Shown: positions 1 through 12,331 of the stretch, in pieces
Numbering within the stretch: the stretch's first letter is position 1
Layout of the letters: each line of letters begins with the position of its first letter
From: Sclerodactyla briareus
Lineage: Eukaryota; Echinodermata; Holothuroidea; Dendrochirotida; Sclerodactylidae
Assembly: GCA_026419785.1 (NCBI GenBank)
Contig: JAODTK010005542.1
Span: forward strand, 186,001 to 250,000
DNA length: 64,000 nt
Direction: 5' to 3'
Notes under the pieces: generated by a model
The model's input: only the letters and a program-made list of their open reading frames with translations
What the model was told of the DNA's origin: nothing
The model's database searches: none
Program-made: the position numbers and the translations under genes

Positions 1-1300
1 CGATTCGACGCGAATTCGAATTGATTCGAATCGATTTACTACTCAATTTCGGCTTGGGAGATGCAGCAATTCCACATAGTTACCGAATGATTTCCTGTAT
101 CATTCTGAATGAAGCCTTTGCAGAAATGAGTATTACTCAGCAAGTAGCCATCAACATCTACATTACCATTGTCAACAAGGTAATGAGTCAAGTTCTACAG
201 GGAGTTCCAGTGCAAGCAGGTGGCTGAAAAAGCAGAATGCTCAAAAGGTGCAACATTGACAAACCTCAACATGCCGTATATCGATAAAATGCATATATGA
301 GAACTATCCTCATTACAGGACAGACAGACAGGCAACGATATAAAAAGCACCCATCACAAAAGTGGAACCAGCTTAGTGTTAGGCCTCTCCTAGACCAAAG
401 CACAGGCACTCGTATTGACTCCAAAGTTCCCCAATGGGTAATATTAGGACAACTTAGGCCTAGGTCTACTGTACTTACTGGGAAAATTTGGAGCCAATGT
501 GAAACGGTACAAATACTTGTGCCTGTGGTCCTAGCTAGGCCGAGTGTTGAAAACCGGTCGAAATTTTGGAAGAATTAGGGCTATCACTGTTTAGCGCTAT
601 TTTGAGTGAAAATGAACCTTTCCGATAGAGAAGGGTCTCATTAGGCCTACAGTGTATGTAGCCTTTCCCTGCCTGTAAAAGTGCAGTAGGCATAAGTTAC
701 AATACAATTATGTTAGGCTGCCAAGGAACAACAGGTAGCCTTGGACCTAGGCTTAGACTAGACTTCTTTTTTTTGGGGGGGGGGGGTATCTAGACAAACT
801 ATTCCAAAATCGGATGGAAATGATATTGATGCAGTATCCTACCACACCAGTTAGTTGTTCATGACCGGGCGCGAAACAATACCAACAACAACTCCTTGAC
901 CTAAACAACATACGCTGATGATACCTTGGCATCAGTGCGAGAGCATATAATGCCGAGTTATCAGAAGAACGAGTGACTGGAAACATGACAAGAAGGAATT
1001 TGAAAATCACCACACGAAAACGAAACTGGAGGAATTTTCAATCACAGAAATGAAAATGGAAGTGGAAGAAATGTAATTATGTGGTAAGTTTGCTGGGAAC
1101 AGAATAATTGGTATAAACCAACAATGATCTCACACTCTGTCAACAATCATCAAGAGCGAGGAATAGAAAAGAAACATCAAAAATCAGGTTTTCGATATCC
1201 TAATAAGGAGTATTTTTCAGTACCTTGTGACGTGTGGGGTACAATGAAAGACATTGATCATAACATTGATACAAAAAAAAACTACTTCGCAATGTTCTCA
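1..1300. other. No recognisable gene
   Basis: I see no convincing coding sequence or RNA gene here. Open frames are short (under 100 codons) and carry no motif I know. A T8 run followed by a G12 run lies near 769-786. Similarity to the other block copies in the window is not clear to me before about 1300. Confidence 0.5.
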
Positions 1301-1303
1301 ACA

Positions 1304-1382
1304 TCCATCTATCTTTCTATCTTTTTAACTATCTATCTATCTATATCATTATTACTATCTCTCTATCTAGGTCTATCTGTTG

Positions 1383-1435
<53 letters not shown>

Positions 1436-1500
1436 TTTTTTTTCTTTTCTTTTCTTTTTTTTTGTTTTTGTTTGTGTTTTTTTTTTTTTTTTTTTTTTTC
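1304..1500 (+). repeat. (ATCT)n microsatellite followed by long poly-T
   Basis: An imperfect ATCT/TATC microsatellite (1304-1380) runs into an uninterrupted run of 51 T (1384-1434) and then a T-rich tract to about 1500. A shorter CTAT patch sits at the matching point of the second block A copy (about 27935), and a much longer CTGT/CTAT array at the third (about 62100-62196). The microsatellite therefore seems to belong to block A and to have expanded separately in each copy. The poly-T could also be the poly-A tail of an inserted element read on the other strand, but I see no such element beside it. Confidence 0.8.
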
Positions 1501-1502
1501 CT

Positions 1503-2710
1503 GCAGTGTAATGACGTACACTATTCAATGTCCACTCAAGCGGGCTCTGTGTTATCAGTTGCAGCTTAGGTTTGAAATGTTAACAATTTCCTAATGGAAA
1601 TTGTCAAATAGTACGGTTAATGCAGAAATCGGAAACAAAACGCGTCGTTTTCGGGTGGCGATTTTGAACCTAAATATTTCTCTTCCTTTGTACGTTAGCT
1701 CGATCATTTGCAATTACCCTAGGCAGACCCCCCCCAGTGAGAAAGAAAAGTATGGATATAGCCACTATGGGCTCACATAACATGTTCCGCCCTCACCTAT
1801 GTAAACGTGCCAGCATTGGGAGGCATAAGGAGAAAATTCTTGTTCTTCTAAAGCATACTGATATAGTATTACTATGTATAGTATGTACTATCATGCGATA
1901 CACTATTAAAATGTGGCGAGAGTCCTGACTATGCTGTTGTACATTTTCAGTTCTGGATGTTAAATTTGAACAATTTCAGATGTATTTGTCAAATAATACG
2001 GTAAGGTCTAACTCGACAACACGATGTTCGCGTTCTGGTTTGAATCCTTAACCGGGAAGGACGAAAGGAAGTAGGCAATCAGTAAAGCCACTTTCATTAG
2101 CCAAGTTCTCACTGTTATCACTGAATGAATGTTGACCATGCCTAATTGACGGAATAAAAAGTTGCACATACCAGGTTTTCAAAAAGATATAAACTTTGTA
2201 TAAATACTAATCACCATACATGAACGACCTCCATTATAGCCGAAGCTATGTTGAGATTCTCGAATTTAAGTAAAAAAGTATGTCAAGTTTGTTTCGAGGG
2301 TTTTGGGAAATATTTTAAATCCCAGTACCTTAAAGGACAACACTGTCCAGAAATTCCAGCTATCGTGGGAACCCTGTAACAAGTGCTAGGCTCATCACCA
2401 GGGATAAACAGCATGAAACACTCAGAGGAGGGTCATTTCTTGCCATCTGGAGATCGTATGGAACCATTTTCACTTCTCACTACGCGCTAAACCCGAATGC
2501 GCCTGCACTTAGACAGTCTTCGAGTTCCCCCTACAGACATACGACGTGTTACTAGATTACTGTATCCGTCCTCCTCTATAAACTCCCCAAGGAAATTAGG
2601 CCTGATGAATTCTATTTGAAAACGCCACAATCACATCGATATCATGAAAATGTTATTTACCGAACAGGTTTACGTTGATAGTAAACGCCCGCCCCAATAG
2701 GATTATTAGA
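1503..2710 (+). repeat. Block A, copy 1 (partial)
   Basis: This stretch matches 27940-28700 and 63130-63620 in order and on the same strand. Shared landmarks are the 'TTCAATGTC' start, a 'GTTAATGC' segment, 'CGTTAGCTCG' near 1695 and 'CCTAGGCAG' near 1719. From about 2460 it continues into a segment like 28640-28700, 29270-29420 and 61125-61290 ('CACTACG', 'CTTAGACAGTCTTC'). I find no protein-coding signal conserved among the copies. Divergence is high, with many single-base gaps, so the edges are approximate. Confidence 0.75.
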
Positions 2711-2789
2711 GAGGTTCACTGTGCGTGGGCTTATATGAATAAGACTCGGTCTTCACCTCCAGTAGGTCTAGACTAGTCCGTTGAATTCT

Positions 2790-4310
2790 TGGTAACTAGT
2801 GGGAAGAAAGAATGGATGCCCCAAATTAAGACATTTGGAGTCGGGGGATAATGATTTCGTTGAATAAATGACCGTTCAATCGCGTTCGTTGGGCGTTTGG
2901 CACCATTCTGAGGATGATCTTGTCACTTGCGGTCAGTGGCGGTAGGTGTGGGGTGAGGGGGTATTCGAATGCCCGTACCTGCCAAACGTGATTGTCGCGG
3001 ACGGTGGAGGCAGCTAGGTGTCACCATCCCTTGTATTGATGCTTGGTGAGTGGGTTGTATTCTAGTATTGACAAGTTGAAATGTCTTGCCGCCATTTGTT
3101 GCCAGTGATATTCCCTTTTTCGGCATTTCAGAAGGTTACCCATGGAAGACAGGGGTATCGTCTCAGACCTGTATCTATCAGATGCATTTCAACTGAGCAT
3201 GTTGGTATGAAACAAACAGCCTTTAGTTCTTTTGCAGATAAAGACTTTCTTTTCATCCGAGGAGTTATAAAGCCACAATGAAGCGATGCCACACGCAGCG
3301 TAAATCAGAAGTATAATCAATGAGAGTCTGCGTGATCCGGCGTGGGGTTGAATTCTCTTACCGTTGGGACAGCATGGGTATTCTCCCGGGACATCAGAAA
3401 AATCCACCATCATAAAGCCTAGGGAACAACTGAGTATGAAAAGGTGGAATAGACATTACCTAATCAACGCTGGGTCGTTTCATGCACTAGGACGCTCAAG
3501 TATCTTATCTTTCATTCAATTTTATGTTGATCTTTTTGTCGCGTCTCATTTTTATTTTTCTGCAGATTCAGGAATAGTGAGGTACGAGGAACCTGGCCGT
3601 TTGATCGTGAATAAGCACCGGCGAATTCACCCCTCGCCTCGATAGGGACGTGTTAGCCCCTTCGGAAGGAACGTCATTTGAATTCCGAATTCGACAGTTT
3701 ATCGGACCTAGAGGAGTGGAAGCATCATGTCCAAAGTGGACTGCCTCACAGACGACCGACGAGGACCTTGGAACGAGTAACATATACGACCGTACCTACA
3801 CATGCTAACAGGTTCCCTGCCTTTGGATTGATCGAGAAAATAAGCATCAGTGATATTGAAACTGAATGTCATCGTTCGAAGCATCATTCTATGAGAAGAA
3901 TAGATGATGTCAGAGTTACAGCAAAAATATAATATGTTCCGCCACAGGGACCTAATTCACGGAAATTTAGCTTAATATTACGTTTCGAAATTTTTGTTTT
4001 GCAATGTGTGTTAATACCGTCCATACAGTAGATTACTACAGTATGGGTGGCATCGTGGTGGGAAAAGAGGGCATAATATCGAGGCTGAATGGAACTTTAA
4101 AAGGATAACAGACGGCTAGCATGTATTTGAAGATGAGTAGATGAGTGAGTTTTATTGCTGCGCAGGCTATAGTCCGTAGGTTTATGAACGGAGGGTATTA
4201 AATTGGCTGAAAATCTTATTATAATAATTCGTTTTTTTTGAAGTCGTTTACAGGTTTCGCAGTGACAAGTGGTAGTTTGATCTTGTGTATGTGTTAGCCA
4301 CAAATATGGT
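2790..4310 (+). repeat. Block B left half, copy 1
   Basis: This matches 36420-36640 and 37950-38720 in the same order and strand. Good anchors are 'TTTGGAGTCGGGG' (2838 versus 36453), 'GCAGCTAGGTGTCAC' (3011 versus 36559), 'GGAGG/TCGGAGG...TCCACCA' near 3390 versus 38170, and 'CCTTTCGGAAGGA' near 3660 versus 38440. Copy 1 holds about 75 bases near 2910-2985 that copy 2 lacks. A part of it (3570-3720) occurs a third time at 37240-37480. I see no conserved coding frame. Confidence 0.75.
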
Positions 4311-4589
4311 ACTTATAAGTGGAGATTAGTACTATGTCTCAGGACCCATCAGCCGTGCGTTCGTGCATGGCAATCGATCAATGATATATTTAAACTAGGA
4401 AAAGAAAATGGACAAAACTTCCAGAGACACAGAAAGATATGTTGTTCAAGCAATTATTATATGGGTAACAGTAAAGCGTTTTCAGTCGTTGTAATCTGTT
4501 CCCATTTCTCATTCGAAACTTTATTTCAGTGATAGGTTACAATCTACAAGACACCTTTTAGATCCACGGGTCAATTGCCATCCTAAGGG

Positions 4590-5565
4590 CTAGACTATTA
4601 AATGGAAGTACTTCCAGTGAACTATGCTCTTTTTTGCGGATCCACCACCGCCATCTATTCCGGCCGGGTTGTGGCGGACCTCTTCTCTATGTGTTCCTTT
4701 GTCGTGGGTTCCTCTCGACGTACCACTTGGTCCTGTTCTCCAAGCTGGCGTGTTGTTTTAGCATGCGGTGTGTGACTTGTAACAGTCTATCATACCTATT
4801 GAAAATAATCCATCTTTCTGATCCGAAGAGTCGCGTTCCGTTTCGTGTCGGAAGTACCCTTCTTTAACGTGGAATCCTTGCCTTCTTGAGAGTTATCCAA
4901 TTAATTCGCCGCCCGATTTTCTTAGGTGCTTTTCAGGCGAGTGACCTTCCAGTGATACGGAGCCTACTTCCCCCTGTGATCGCTCTGCATTTGTATACGG
5001 GCTCGGCCCATACCTCCTGGTCTGCAGATTCTCTATTTCAAAGATGCTTTGATGCTGAGCGTTCTTGCACTGGCATGATCGGTGTTGATCGAATCCTCTT
5101 GTCCTCGACGAATGTACTCTCTGTTTAATGTGCGCGATAATATCATACGGACAAAATAGCGGAAAAACGACGGCCTGACACCCACGCGAAAACTCACGTC
5201 AAAATCGTTTTCTAGGGATTATATCTGCAGTCACGTTGAGTTTTACAGGAGACTGGTTAATGCCACCCCTCCCCTCCCTTCCCCCCCCTCATCTGGAGTA
5301 CTACTAGATAAGTTACTTGGTTGGATTGTTTCTGGCTCGATTGTAGCGAGTTAGTTCATACTTGTAACTGGGGGTGTGTATGGTCTGGAACAGTTAGAGG
5401 CTTCTGTGTGAAAAACCGCCAACGGGGTCTCCTCTTGAAGGTGCATGTTAGGATATGGTACATCTGCTCTGTACACATAAAATGATGCAATTGGTACTGC
5501 GATTCTGCTTCACGGCCGGCATGGCAAAGGTTCCAACTGTGGGAAGATAAAAAAAAAAATTTTTT
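4590..5565 (+). repeat. Block B right half, copy 1
   Basis: This matches 43020-44345. Anchors are 'CTTCCAGTGAACTAT' (4609 versus 43026), 'GGATCCACCA' (4639 versus 43058), 'TGCACTGGCAT' (5068 versus 43560) and 'GGTACTGCGATTCTG' (5491 versus 44295). In copy 2 the left and right halves of block B are pulled apart by the CR1/L2-like element and the minisatellite. Here they are nearly adjacent, so this copy approximates the empty site. Confidence 0.75.
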
Positions 5566-5569
5566 TGTG

Positions 5570-6370
5570 GGGTTGATTAAGTTCTAAACTCAGGCGACGG
5601 ACACAACCACTGGCTCCCCATATTGAAAGGGATGTTGGAAGATTCTAACATTTGAAGGTACGAGGAGGCTCTTATATTCAGATTACCCGAAGTTCTTGAT
5701 GAATTTTCTTTATGCCCAACTATAGACATACAGTAGATGCAGCAGTTGTGTGTCATTGCTGCTCGGGTTATTTGGGCGAATTTTAGTTAACGACTTAAAA
5801 GAAAACAGACACGTGGCAAGGCCAGACTATGCGATTTGCGTCCCGTAGAAGCATCGAATGTATTTGTATTGGTATTTGTATCTAGTAGGATCGCGCATCG
5901 TGGCCCGAGGGCCAAAGTGACGAGAAACTTACAATTATGAGAAGGCACATCCGCTGGGCTACCTAATCAAGAAACAGCGGAAAAAATACCGGAAAACTCA
6001 TTTTCAAGAGTCTACAAAGGTACTGGACAGCGCTATTCCGTACTAATCCGTCCTATTCTGTATTCGATTTAGGTTTGGGTTTGCCTTAGAGGCATGCCGG
6101 TGGGTTTTTTCAGCTGACGAAAACAGTCCGCTACGGCAAGTTTGCCAGCGGAAACTGGCTGCAGATTTCGGTTCGCCTGTTGGTATTGTCGGAGCTTGAT
6201 ATTTCAAAGGCCTGGCCTCTGAAATACGTCCAGACGATTGGAGGAGCCAACAGTGATTTGCACATGGTGTGGAATACACTGGGGGCGCATACTAACAGGA
6301 CGAACCGAAGATTTTATGAAACAGACTAGGTCATTCAAAGAAACACGCCAACCCTTCCAACCTATTTAAA
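5570..6370. other. No recognisable gene
   Basis: No reading frame here carries a motif I recognise. The longest open stretch (6043-6279, - strand, 78 codons) is rich in basic and polar residues with no family signature. This interval begins the roughly 5.6 kb present in the first array unit and missing between block B and block C of the second (44345-44440). Confidence 0.45.
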
Positions 6371-6375
6371 ATATA

Positions 6376-8075
6376 AACGTCCCTACTACACCTCCCTTCG
6401 TAACTAATATGATATGTGATTAAAACCCATGTCTGACGACCATCGTCCGTGGACGTTCTGTTACATAGGCATCAATCTAGGTATGTAAAGCAGGGGCTGT
6501 CGTTTGAAACAGATTTGACGAGTTGCATTTGAGGGGTTTGGGCAAGTGATATCATTAGACATCTCTGGGTTACAGAACATCTGGCCAATTTGGCGAGGCT
6601 GGGGAACCTGTAGGGCAGTTCCTAACAGCCACCAACTAGTTAAAGCAACTAAGAACTGGCATTTAGATGCTATAGTACTAAGTGCAACACATATATTGGT
6701 CCAAAGTTTTGCTTCCTTGCGCACCCCCACCGATCGCAGGGTTTCCCATGACGAGATTGTTTCCTGTATTTAACACTTTGCGGACGTGAGGTTAAAAAAT
6801 CAGATATCCTCTCTTATTCCTGGCTCGTACAATCTTCTGATGGCTAAGTGTGGCCTACGCAATCGAAGAGCTTTAGTGAAGTCAACCACCACAATGTACC
6901 AACTGTGGTGCCCGTATCAGTATGCTTTTAAAGGACATCAAGAAGTTCAACGAGGCCAGGGGTGGTGATGACTTTGATCCTACCTAATGATTGCGAACTT
7001 GATGTATGGATTTCAGCTATCTTCGCGTCTTCCATTCGTGGTCCGCAAGAACGGCTTTAAAGGGGCATTTGGCGCTTTTCATTAGTAAGCAATTGGATAC
7101 TTTATGTATCCCAGCTGGGTCACTGACCTTGAGGTCTGAATCACGATCTTATAATACGATATCTCAGCAAGATATAATTGCCCGAGCACAAGAAAAGTCG
7201 CCAAAGATTTCACCTCATTAGTATAGCGGACAGATTTTGTTTCTGGACCCAATAGGGCGCTATGGTGGTTTGCCTGAAGGCGCAGCTACACATTACAATA
7301 CCTGCTAGTATACTCCAGGTCTGCCAGACGAGTATGAAGAACCTTTGTTTTGATAATTAGGATCTCACCGGTGTATGTCTACTATAGTTGTAACGATGTA
7401 GACATTTCAGAAGAAACGAACACCTGGACAATGCGATACGAGGACCTACGGCATGGCCTCAAGGCGGGTTCACCCTGAAAAATTCGGGGGACACCTACAC
7501 GGTTCCCGGCTTCCGCATAGCTATTAATGTCTACGATAGGCTCTGCTGCAGCAGGTGATAGAGGAGAACAAATTGCAGTCCGATGTCCAGCAGTAAACAT
7601 CCAACTTATGATTCAGACAGAGCAACGACTAGGTTACTAACATATACGGAAACGCTATTGGTGAACGTTTTTTAATGACGTCATGTGGATATGGAGCGCC
7701 AAATGCGTACTGCGTTGTTTTATGTCTACGTATATCGGTTCATAGGTTAATGCATGAATTTCCTCTCAGGCATCTGACGAATGTGTTGGTGTGTGGGGTT
7801 GAGCTGAGCGTGGGTAGGTTTGGGGGGGGGTGGGGAAACAAAAAAACCTAAGGGGAGATCAATGTGTGTGGCACTTCGTACATAGCTTCCTGGATTTAGG
7901 AGACCTAATTGCGATATGATGATGATACGCCTTTACGCCAGCTTTCGGGCGGTGGGCTTATCGGAGAAATAGCTGTAGAGAGTCTGCATTACTCTGGAAG
8001 ATGTTAAGCACAGGATGGAGTGTAATAGTATTTAAACTGAATGATGAAAAATCTTCTTTGTCATATTGGAAAGTT
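6376..8075 (+). repeat. 1.7-kb tandem duplication, copy 1
   Basis: This segment is followed directly by a second copy of itself at 8076-9815. Anchors in both are 'CCCATGTCTGAC' (6427 and 8127), 'ATATCCTCTCTTATTCCTGG' (6802 and 8520), 'AACACTTTGCGGACGTGAGG' (6773 and 8487), 'GGCGGGTTCACCCTGAAAA' (7462 and 9196) and 'CTTTACGCCAGCTTT' (7932 and 9664). The copies differ by many one-base gaps, which break every open frame differently in each. I see no protein common to both. Confidence 0.85.
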
Positions 8076-9815
8076 CTCCTACTACCCCTCCCTTAGTAAC
8101 GTACTATTGATCGTGATTCACAACCCATGTCTGACTGAACCATCGATCGGAAAGTTCGTTACATTGAGATCAATCATAGGGTATGTAAGGCAGGGGCGTC
8201 GTTTTGAAAACAAAGATTTGCAAGAGCTTGGCATTTATTGCGGGGTTGGGTCAAAGTGATATCATTAGCCATTTTCGGGTTACGAAAAATCCCTGGCCAA
8301 TTTGCTAGGCTGGGGTACCGTCGGGCGAGTCTCAAGCCACCCAACGGATTTAAAGCAATAAGAACTGGCATTTTCTAATGCCTTATTAATAATTGAAACA
8401 CCATTATTGGTCCAAGGTTTGTTCCTGGCGGACCCCCACGGATGCAAGTGTTTCCCATGACGAGAATTGTTTACTGGTGGTATTTAACACTTTGCGGACG
8501 TGAGGTTCAAAATAATCAGATATCCTCTCTTATTCCTGGTCGTTACAATCTTCTGACTTGCCTAAGGTTGGCCTACGCATCGAAGGCTTTAGTGAAGTCA
8601 CCCACCACAAGTGACCCAACTGTGTGCCCGTATTCAGTATCTTTTTATAAAGGACATCAAGGAAAGTCAACGAGGCAATGGGTGGTTGATGAACCTTTGA
8701 TACTACCATATTGATTTGCGAACTCTGATTTATGGATTAAGATAGATTCGCGTCTTTCCATCGTGGGGCTACGCACGGGAACGGCTTAGGGGCATTTGGC
8801 CGCTTTTCTTAGTACAAGCAATGGCGATACCTTTATGTCATCCGCTGGGTCACTGACTTGATGTCCTGAATGCGATCATGATAATACGATCTCTCAGCAA
8901 GATTCAATGCCCGGAGCACAAGGAATCGCCAAAGATTCCCCTCATAGTATAGCGGACAGGACTTTGTTTCTGGACCCAAATCGGCCGCCTATATGGTGGT
9001 TGCCTGAAGGCAGTACAACTCTTAAATACTCTAGTCTACTCCAGGTATATGCCAGGCGCGAGGAGTGAAGAACCTATGTTTTTGATAATTAGTTCTTCAC
9101 GGTTATAGCTATAGTTTTAACGATGTAGGACATTTTCAGAAGAAACGAAACACATGACAATGCGATTACAGAGTGAACTAAACGCATGGCCCCAAGGCGG
9201 GTTCACCCTGAAAATCTTACTGGGGACCATACACGGTTCCCTGTATTCGCATTAGCTAATTAATGTCGACGATAGGCTCGGACTGCCAGCAGTAGATAGA
9301 TGAGAACAATTGCAGTCAGTGTCCAGCAGTTAAACATCCAACTTATGATACAGACCAGAGCACGAACTAGGTTACTAACTATAGTACGGAAAGTATTGGT
9401 GACGTTTTTAAGACGTCATGTGGAATATGGAGCGCCAACTGAGTAATGACGTTGTTTGATAGACTTATATTCGGGCGTTCGATACTGTAATAATGCATTC
9501 TGATAAGCATTATTGACGAATGGTTGGGGTAGTGGGTGCGCTGCGATGGGTAGAGGGACGGGTAGAGTGACACCTAGGAGATTCAATGTTTGTGTGAACT
9601 CTAGTACACTAGCTTCCCTGTATTTAGGATTCCCCTATTGGATATTCTGATGATCACATAGGCCTTTACGCCAGCTTTTCGGGCTGGTGATGATTACTCG
9701 GAAAACTAGCTGTAGAGGGTCTTGGCATCTACTTGGGAAGATTTTTAAGTCAACAGTATGAGTGTATCGTCTTAAAATGAATGATGAAAATCTTAAATTT
9801 GTCATATTTTTTTGG
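8076..9815 (+). repeat. 1.7-kb tandem duplication, copy 2
   Basis: Second copy of the segment at 6376-8075, same strand, end to end. The junction is clear because 'GAATGATGAAAA' plus a poly-T-rich end occurs at 8039-8075 and again at 9779-9815, each at the end of a copy. The second copy abuts a CR1/L2-like retrotransposon fragment. Its open frames differ from those of copy 1, which argues against coding function. Confidence 0.85.
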
Positions 9816-9839
9816 CACATACACCGAATCCCAAAGTAT

Positions 9840-10620
9840 GCACTACAATCCTACTCATCAGTGACCCATTTGTTAACTAACCGCTCAGACGTATCAAACG
9901 TAGGGGGGGGGTCCATATGGATGAAACTCTCAACTTGAAACAACACATCCTTATTTTTTTTGTGTGTTTTTTGGTGGTAAAGACGGGGGCTGCTGCGTTG
10001 GCTTTGTTCAATCTTAAGAAAATTCGTAACTCTCTTGCAGAGCACATGCTACAGTTGCGAACTGCTACAGATATTCTCTCCACATGGATTATTGCCTGGC
10101 CTCTTGTTTGTTAATCCTCCAGAATAAACTATTCAACCAAAGGGTCCAAAAACGTTACGAGACGGACGGGACGGCAAAGTTGTGCTTAACCGATCTGAAA
10201 TATGATGGTTTCAAAAGACGCCTTACAGAACTGAATATCTTGCCTGTCAGAGCCCGTGCCGAATAAAGATTATGCTACTTGTATCAAGTGCCTTCATAAC
10301 CTGGCTCCTGCATACTTAAGAGTTGTTGGTCTGTGAATCTCCGGAATACGCTACCAGGTCCTCAAAGGCATACTACTAGAAGTTCCTAAAACTAGCCGCA
10401 AGTCGTTCTCCGATCGTTCATTCAGCGTGGCCAGCCCAGTTATGGAATGCTCTTCCGCATGAGATTAAGTGGCTGAGCACAGTGGAAATTCAGTTAGGTC
10501 TGCGTTGAAGACTATTATTAAGGAAAGAAATCGCCTGAATAACTTCTTTGTACAGCGCCTTTGAGTGTTGCTTCACGTATTGGTCTCTCTCAGTTTGAGT
10601 ACCTCATGAGTACCTCAGTT
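9840..10620 (+). pseudogene. CR1/L2-like retrotransposon, reverse transcriptase C-terminal fragment
   Basis: This is the C-terminal third of a non-LTR reverse transcriptase, downstream of the catalytic site. In order I see 'MDETLNLKQHI' (from 9917), then 'LKKIRNSLAEHMLQLRTATD' (about 10010-10070), a degraded equivalent of the usual 'DYCNSLL' segment (10084-10110), 'LPVRARA' (about 10240), and a later stretch resembling the family's 'FSVASP.LWN.LP' signature (about 10410-10460), then 'RLKTIIKERN' (10504-10535). The parts fall in several frames, so the gene is dead. Family assignment rests on this C-terminal pattern, known from CR1/L2-type elements. The fragment lies just after the 1.7-kb tandem duplication and inside the interval missing from the second array unit. 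No catalytic domain is present, consistent with 5' truncation. Confidence 0.75.
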
Positions 10621-10639
10621 TGAGTACCGCATGATACAA

Positions 10640-11210
10640 TAAGCTGCACTTGGTTTACAGAGATGAAGACAAGGTCCATGTATAGAGTTAGTTAATTTTT
10701 AGTGCAGAGTAGGCAAAAGGGCCATAGTTAATAAAACTTCAGTATTGGCGGCGAGCGAGGATATTACGGCCTTGTCACCTCCTTCATATAATTTATTTCT
10801 CTTGTACTGTGTAACAATCTCCAGATAGCAGTTATCCGCACCGGTCAGTGTGGAAAAAGAATGGCAAAATTACATCTGAAGATGTGCCTTTGATATCAGG
10901 CTCTGCAAGGCAACAGTAGCTAAACCGTAATGACTCAAAGAAAAACATGTGCTTCAAGTACAACAGAAAAGAAGGGGGGGGGGGGTCCACTCTCTTAAAA
11001 GTCCTAGAACAACGAGTACTGATAGCCCATCTCATTAGAAGATTGTGTAATAAGAGGCCATGTGCTGTAGCCTAATGCTTGGGTTAATAGGAGTTATGTT
11101 ATGCAAGTCATCGTAAAATAGCTAACACGTCGTACATCATGTGGCTCTCACGTCCCTCAAGCATTTTAGATACATGTGTTTTATATTATGAAGATTATCG
11201 TGGAGTACAG
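10640..11210. other. No recognisable gene; possible retrotransposon 3' flank
   Basis: This AT-rich stretch follows the CR1/L2-like fragment and may include its 3' untranslated end. A run of G near 10974-10985 is the only striking feature. A 67-codon frame on the - strand (10832-11035) has no motif I recognise. Confidence 0.4.
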
Positions 11211-11214
11211 AGCG

Positions 11215-12130
11215 GGCCTGGGCTGCAACGTGGTTTGACTTTCTCCAGGGTGATTTTACCTTTGCCGTGATGTCACGCAAAACGGCAGCGTCTATACGAT
11301 GAGATCGAAAAACGATTCCCCATCTTCAATGATACGGTTAGTTAAGTGTATGTTTTTTCATTTTTCTTCCGATTTCCCATTTGCTGTCTGACGACCTATG
11401 TCCAGAGAATGGTCCAGAATGGTCGAATGACTCAGTGTAATAAAGTGTGACTTAAACAAATAAATGAGTTCCCACCTAATAGTTGATGGTTGTGGGATGA
11501 AAGACTCGGGACTCCCACTCCATTCCCTTCCGTGAAGCTCGTCGATTAGAGCGTATATCACTTACCAGTTAATGCAACTGGTAGAAATGGATCACCGTTT
11601 GACCCGGAGGTTCGAAATTGTCCAGCTATACAGTCCAAGTCATGCTAGACCGAAATGGTGTTGTTTAAACGTCTCAAAAAACAAAAATAAATAGCGGATT
11701 TAGATGGGTACTCGATTCAAGGACCCAATATTTAGCGCTTTATGTTCAGTCCTTAGCAAGCCTCAATAACAAGCGAGGGAAATTATCTGACAGAGACAAT
11801 CGACCGTGCCGAGACTCTAAGATTTCTCTCCTAAAATTGTTAAAGGACTGCTTCAGAAGGAAAGGGAAACCTTACATGCAGAGATCTAGCTCAACATTAG
11901 GATATACAAGGCCGAGGGTGCCAATCCCGGGGGCTTCCTCGCTCCCTACATAACTTGTCATAAACATTTAGTATATCTGGCATCTGTATATGTATCTGGG
12001 TATCAGTTATTTTTCTTTCGGGGGGGATAGGGGGGGGGGGTTTCTAAATAGTGTGACTTTTCACCCATTACAAACATAAAAATTTGTATTACCTCATGAG
12101 TTTCGAAGGAGGCGAATTGAGATTATTGTA
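11215..12130 (+). repeat. Block C, copy 1
   Basis: This matches 44440-45480 on the same strand. Anchors are 'ATTTTACCTTTGCCGTGATGTC' near 11251 versus 'ATTACCTTTGACGTGATATC' near 44451, 'CCCATCTT' (11319 and 44515), and 'GTGACTTTTCACC' (12052) versus 'GTGACTTTTTACC' (45386). A G-rich homopolymer tract (about 12020-12041) lies where the second copy carries a much longer C-rich tract. No conserved coding frame is apparent. Confidence 0.7.
11530..11625 (+). repeat. tRNA-like segment, possible SINE head
   Basis: The bases near 11533-11556 resemble a tRNA A box ('AGCTCGTCGATTAGAGCG'), and 11609-11618 resemble a B box ('GGTTCGAAAT'). Between them is a perfect 7-bp stem with a short loop ('ACCAGTT...AACTGGT', about 11559-11577). 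The spacing is long for a plain tRNA gene, and I cannot fold a convincing acceptor stem, so a decayed tRNA-derived SINE is as likely as chance. The segment is not obvious in the second copy of block C. Confidence 0.25.
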
Positions 12131-12331
12131 GTCTCAGTTCGTCATTGAGTTATTGCTGTATTGAAACGGTTTGCTAGTTAACCGTTGAAGACCCGCCTTA
12201 GTAGGAACACCATACACAGGACAGCGTCCCAAACAGCTTGATGTCACTAGAAAAGGACTCTAGTTCTTAGCGATGCAGGGTATGTCTGACTGTGGTGTAA
12301 AACATGACGCGAAAATACGTTAGGATAGTAA

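Noticed and set aside
1124..1594. 156-codon open frame
   Set aside because: Most of it is poly-phenylalanine translated from the poly-T tract.
2910..2985. hAT-like end ('CAGTGGCGGTAGG') in block B copy 1
   Set aside because: The extra ~75 bases relative to copy 2 have no matching inverted end or target duplication that I can see.
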